From Nemopilema nomurai (taxonomy: Eukaryota; Cnidaria; Scyphozoa; Rhizostomeae; Rhizostomatidae), in contig ML133448.1 of NCBI GenBank assembly GCA_003864495.1, positions 90,422 through 154,421 on the forward strand: 64,000 nt of DNA, given 5' to 3'. Numbering within the stretch: position 1 is the first letter of the stretch; each line of letters begins with the position of its first letter. Under the pieces are notes generated by a model. The model worked only from the letters and a program-made list of their open reading frames with translations. It did no database searches and was not told where the DNA came from. Below, piece by piece: positions 59,493-64,000 of the stretch. The position numbers and the translations under genes are program-made.

Positions 59493-61531
59493 CTAGCTAG
59501 TTTAACCAGTTGGCCCCAGTCTTGGAAACAACATTTTTTGATTACGTCATCGTTAGGACACCGTCCTCTTTTTCCAACTTCAAGCCTATAGAGCATTCCA
59601 GCTGCCCTTGGTATGACATGTAAGCGTCTTTATAAGATACACTTGCTAGGCTGGTCAGCAGCCGTCAATGAGTGCATCATCCGGTGTGGGCTGAACTGGC
59701 CTAATGGTTTCCTTGCCATACAAGGCTACTTGACCATCAAGGCTAACGATGCATTCCGTTCTTTCCCCGTTCGTGTCCAGCGTTTGCTTCCCGCGGTTAG
59801 CATTTCTTCTATGTTTTCTTCTTCTGTTAGCAAGCACTGCTTTAAAAGGAAATAATTTGCAATATAAAACCAAGCATAAAGAACAAAACAATTTTGGGGC
59901 CCGTAATTATACAGGCTAAAACAAAAGTACGTTTGGTCTCCCTCTGAGCCGTGCTCAGTCCAATGCTTTTTCATGATGAATTCACCAACAAGCAATCACG
60001 TCTTCTAATTTTTGTTCTAAATCTAGCTTAAGCTGGTTTGCAGAAGGCGTTCATTATTCATCAATGATCTAAAAACTGTCTGATAAATGTTATTCATGGG
60101 AAACTGCGAGGGCGCAAAAATGGCTAATCTGACGGTTTCTGGACGGCGTGGACCTGGTATCTAAAATTAAGCTCGAAGGTCAATTACGTCTCGAAGAATT
60201 GGAATCCCTGATAAAGAGATGTGCTTTTTCTTTCAATTGGTTGGCATTCTTTAAAGCCTCTAAATATGTACATTTATATAAAACACTTCCTTGTTATGAT
60301 GTTACAGATGTCGATTTTCCATTTTCTCTAAAAATTTCACTCTCCGCGACATGTATCATATAAGTGGCCCCCTGTCTATGACCTGAGCCTGAAAATGGCT
60401 GGACAGAAAAGGACAACCCTGATCTAAATGATGTATCACGCAGAGGAATTTGAATTCATTTTTCCGAGGTCATCAAAAGGTCATGAGGTCAAACGACCGT
60501 CGACTGCCAGTGAAAGGCAAAAATTAAGTAAACCGACACTAGAAAGATGCTTGAATCGTTGTCAGTAAATATTTTGAGACAATCTGGATTCAATGACAAG
60601 GCAAAGTCATTTTTTAACTTGGACATTGTGTGTTTTACAATATCCAGGTGGCTGTTCTCTTTTTGCAAGGGAATTTAGTCCATTGGCTGATGGGAATAGA
60701 TTGCTGTATTCTTTTTTCTGATCTGTCTGTGCTCTGTCTAGCATACCAAGCTTCACATGGGCAACACAATTTGTGCAACATTAAAACTTTTGTTAGGTAG
60801 AAATGCAGCTGCTTTTGGTTACGGAAAACATGATCTTAGCATTGACAATCGCAGCCAGGGGTTCAAGCGGTTAAAAAGGCAACAATTGTTAGCCTTGGTT
60901 TTGCCATTCATTGTCACATTAGATGTCATTCAAATAAGAAAACAGTGCTCAAAATTATAAGCATGTTTCAAAAGATTTCAAAATTCGATAAAAAGCTACA
61001 CCATTAGCTGTAGATAAATGAGTTTAGAGAAGATTTGTCCTCATAAAGCATTGGAGCACTTGTGATGTTAGATCACATTTCATGGTAAAAACGAAATTTA
61101 CTTCTACTTTTTTTCTAACTGAGCCCTTCTCACTTTGGAAAAATTCATTGTCAAATGAATTTGTCAGCCCCTGGTAACATTGTTTCTCTATTTAGGTGCC
61201 TTACTTTATTCTGCATCTTAATTTATATCATTAATCAAACCTAGTCAATAAAAGTTGTTAATTGTTTCTTTCTTTCTTAAGAGATTTCAACCTTGCGAAG
61301 TATTTTAAGCAGCCAGGTAAAGAGCTAATTAGATATACTGGTCATGATTCATTACTTTACTTACTATTATTGTTATTATAAGATTGTGAGTTCTTTCTAC
61401 AAAGTACAGAGATCTTTAGTCTCACATGTTTATGTTGTCATTTCTTCCATTGCCACATCACTCCTCTCAATTAACAATGTAAAATAGCTTCCCAAAAGCT
61501 ACTCATGTAAACAAGAATTAATTGCACATAC
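59493..61531. other. Region without recognised gene
   Basis: A few open frames of 60-90 codons on both strands lack domains. It may contain introns or 3' exons of the - strand gene whose membrane exon lies at 61532-61648, but I could not identify them. Confidence 0.3.
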
Positions 61532-61648
61532 CTATCAATACACATAATATAATGATTAGGAGGCATCCCAAAGAGATGCCAAAAATCACTTGTGGCTGCA
61601 TTCCAACATTTCCACCACTAGAGTAGCTTCCACTGTTTGTAGCAACCC
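61532..61648 (-). CDS. Candidate internal exon encoding a transmembrane segment
   Basis: Seen on the - strand: acceptor GGTTTTCAG before 61648 and donor GTATGT after 61532 enclose 117 bp (39 codons), open in one frame and phase 1 at both ends. It encodes a short Gly/Ser-rich stalk (VATNSGSYSSGGNVGMQ) followed by about 20 hydrophobic residues (VIFGISLGCLLIIILCVLIG). A symmetrical phase 1-1 exon with stalk plus membrane span is typical of single-pass membrane proteins built from extracellular modules. Partner exons were not found, so the protein is unidentified. It could be a chance frame; the strong splice sites are the main support. Confidence 0.45.
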
Positions 61649-62807
61649 CTGAAAACCAAAATGATGGCTAATTAAAGACGTTGAATTTTAATAATTGCAA
61701 TTAACTTAATATCCCTCTTATATCATTAGCATCAAAATTTGAAATAAAAGTACTCTTTTAGCTTTCGTTGAGGAATTTTTCAAATTTTCATTTTCACACC
61801 ATCACCTGGCCTGGTGATCAAATAGCTCCATGTCTTGAAAAAACCTGACCAGTAAAACAGTAAACCTGATCTGTACCAAATTAGTAAAAAAATATTCCTT
61901 ATTAATGTCAAAAAGGAGGTATTTCAAATGCAGAAATCTTCGCATTTTCTGTATAAGGGAAATGGCCAGGCACCAAAACTGCAAGATACTTTACACCACC
62001 ACTTAGCTAACAAAACAAAAAAATGTGATAACATTTTAGCTTAAATTGGAAATTTAGGAATCTGCATTTTCTCCATTAAACCCACAAAATTGTAAGATAC
62101 CCAAATAAACAGTTTATACCCTTTTTCTAAAGTTGAAAGATAGGATATGGGGTTATAACACATATATGTAAAACATTAACATGAACATAACTAAGTATAT
62201 TTTGGTGTGGTAATATTGTATGGCCCAACTAATTTAATCTTGTCCATAAGGATCAGCTTGCTCCTATTACTGCTCGGTTTCTGTCTGCTTTCAGTAGTAA
62301 ATAGCTCCTTCTCAGTGCTGCAGTTTAGGATGTGCAGATGTAACTAGCAATAATTGAAGATACATATGGGGGCAAGGAAGTATTAACTGATAGACACTGA
62401 AACAAAAAAAATTTCTCCCTAATACCTGACAAAGTGTATGTGGTATGTGATTCTCCCAAGCGAACAGGAATCCAAATACTTAATTAGGTACACATAAGCA
62501 GGAATGGTTTTTTTGTATATATAAATTCCTTTTTATGCAAAGAGCAGATCTTACTTCCCATGGGCTATGACTACCCAGTTTGAATGCAGTGATGTTATCA
62601 TAAGTTAAAGAGAGAATGAATACATTATTTAAAAAAATTGCAAAGAAAGGAAGTCTTTACAGAAATTTTACTCCTGGCCAAAGAAGCGGCTAATTCTTGT
62701 CAGCCAATTTACTGTCTTGCCATAAGCGCTATGTTTGTTGGTCTAATTGCAACTTAAATTCCATGTTTCCACCCCACCCCCCCCCCCCATTTCACTCAAG
62801 ATGTGAA

Positions 62808-62846
62808 TGACGTCTTTCGCTTTTTACTCAAGGGTACATGACGTCA
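62808..62846. promoter_or_regulatory. Pair of CRE-type sites
   Basis: TGACGTCT (62808-62815) and a perfect palindromic TGACGTCA (62839-62846) lie 24 bp apart in a locally GC-richer stretch. This may be the promoter of a nearby gene, possibly the - strand gene with the membrane exon; inferred from motif only. Confidence 0.3.
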
Positions 62847-63478
62847 ATCCAGGAGAAAGAATATGTTTGCGCACTGACAGCGGGTCACATGATGAATATG
62901 ACGGGAACAATTCAAACGTGAGAAAGCTTGTCTTTATCTTTTAAGTACTTTGTGAAAAACTTTGATCCATTACACAATAGATTACAAAATGTTTTATGAA
63001 TTCATCTTCGTCATTCATCGTCAAAACTACGTCATTATATCTGACCATTGCTCAGGCTGTCCCGGATCGGCGCATGGACAGTGAGCCACTTTTTTGTGAA
63101 AATTTCTTTCCCAAACCTGTCATGCCGTGAATTTCCAAACTGCGACCCGAATTATCACCAGAAAAATTTAAGACACACCTAGGGTGGTTTCTTGGCCGGA
63201 TCTTATTCGATTTATGGGCATTTTCGCTCAAAAACAGATACAGAAGTTTGCGAATGTTTACCACAAGACCTACGTGGGAAATCGTGCTAAATAATGCTTA
63301 CACGCTTTTTTTATAAGGAACCACTTTATAAGGTACCTACATGTAGAAGGCAAAAATATATAAAGAACTTATGCTACTAAAAATGAAATCCCTAAGGAAC
63401 TTTTCGTTTAGAAATTTTTTTATAACTGCAAGCATCAAGAGCTAAAAAGGCAGTTGCAGCCAATGCTCGCATAGAAAG

Positions 63479-63650
63479 TTTGCTATTCGTGTGTCAAGTG
63501 CTTTATCGAGTAGTTTCCGCATAGTCTATCTCGCCCTTCTCTCTATTAAGTGTTAAGGATTATAATTATTATTGATGTGCAGTGAAAATTAAGAAACTTT
63601 TAAGGAAATTTTGGTATTAAAATCTGATGACTTGAGGTCTTTAGTGTAAC
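63479..63650 (-). repeat. Dispersed repeat, copy B (inverted partner 19470-19640)
   Basis: The reverse complement matches 19470-19640 in two long blocks, including TTTGCTATTCGTGTGTCAAG and GAGTAGTTTCCGCAT. The family is unknown. Confidence 0.7.
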
Positions 63651-64000
63651 GAGTATTGAGCCTTGTTAGATGCGATTCGTTCACTAATAAAACCATCCAT
63701 CGACTATCGTGTCATTTCCAAACCCAGCGAGTCTTATTTTACGTGCAGAGAACACGGAGCCAGAGAGAGAGACAGTGTGTTGCTTGATTGTAACTGAACT
63801 CTGAACTGAACTGAACTTACATAAAAATTAACATGCTTATATACAGAAATGAATATCTAAAATTAGCACGAATGATGTAAGGAAAACAAAGGATAGGAAG
63901 GGCGAGTGAAGGTGATGAGTAAATTGAATAGCGTGGCAAAGATTAAGTAAACAATAGGGATTAGCGAATACGTGATATGAGAGTGACGTAGAGGATGCCT

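Larger units (their letters stand above)
61649..64000. other. Right-end region, no gene recognised
   Basis: AT-rich DNA with a poly-C tract (about 62776-62788), two CRE-type sites (62808-62846) and a dispersed repeat (63479-63650). A short GAACT repeat (CTGAACTGAACTGAACTT) lies at 63800-63820. Confidence 0.35.

Overview
This is nuclear DNA of an animal, AT-rich, with small exons separated by GT..AG introns. The gene set and transposon flora fit an invertebrate, and I would guess an anthozoan cnidarian (coral or sea anemone); that assignment is inference from memory of protein families, not a database result. There is no sign of prokaryotic operons, CRISPR arrays, rRNA or tRNA genes.

Three conserved genes can be read. 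(1) An ATF7IP/MCAF-like chromatin cofactor on the + strand (3950-11023, four coding exons) ends in the characteristic fibronectin-III domain; it has one apparent 1-bp loss in a C-run. (2) A MED7 gene (Mediator middle-module subunit) on the + strand has seven coding exons, 25247-29483, encoding 245 aa. (3) A DENND3-like gene on the - strand (53563 down to about 47490) encodes a DENN domain, a PH-like linker and WD40 repeats; its exons 2-4 are littered with single-base frame breaks. Two smaller coding signals are a THAP zinc-finger exon (19146-19010, -) and a 117-bp exon encoding a transmembrane segment (61648-61532, -).

The most unusual region is 25770-45917. A 6.7-kb unit holding MED7 exons 2-7 plus an array of a 177-bp satellite is present three times head to tail, with the same junction each time. 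Only the first unit has exon 1. The second has intact exons 2-7; the third is frame-broken. Copies 2 and 3 share variants that copy 1 lacks, and parts of both are rich in single-base deletions, so a false haplotype duplication or a poorly polished long-read assembly is a serious alternative to a real triplication.

The rest is transposon and repeat territory: a BEL/Pao fragment inside an ATF7IP intron, a broken non-LTR reverse transcriptase, a broken Merlin (IS1016/IS1595-like) transposase, at least four Harbinger-type short inverted-repeat elements that start AGC, end GCT and mostly have 3-bp target duplications, other inverted-repeat elements, a second unrelated satellite of about 174 bp (55755-57985), a 44-bp array (53889-54634) and several minisatellites. 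About 1-3900, 11-12.6 kb, 16-19 kb, 20.8-23.8 kb, 46.2-47.4 kb and 59.5-64 kb are mostly featureless to me.
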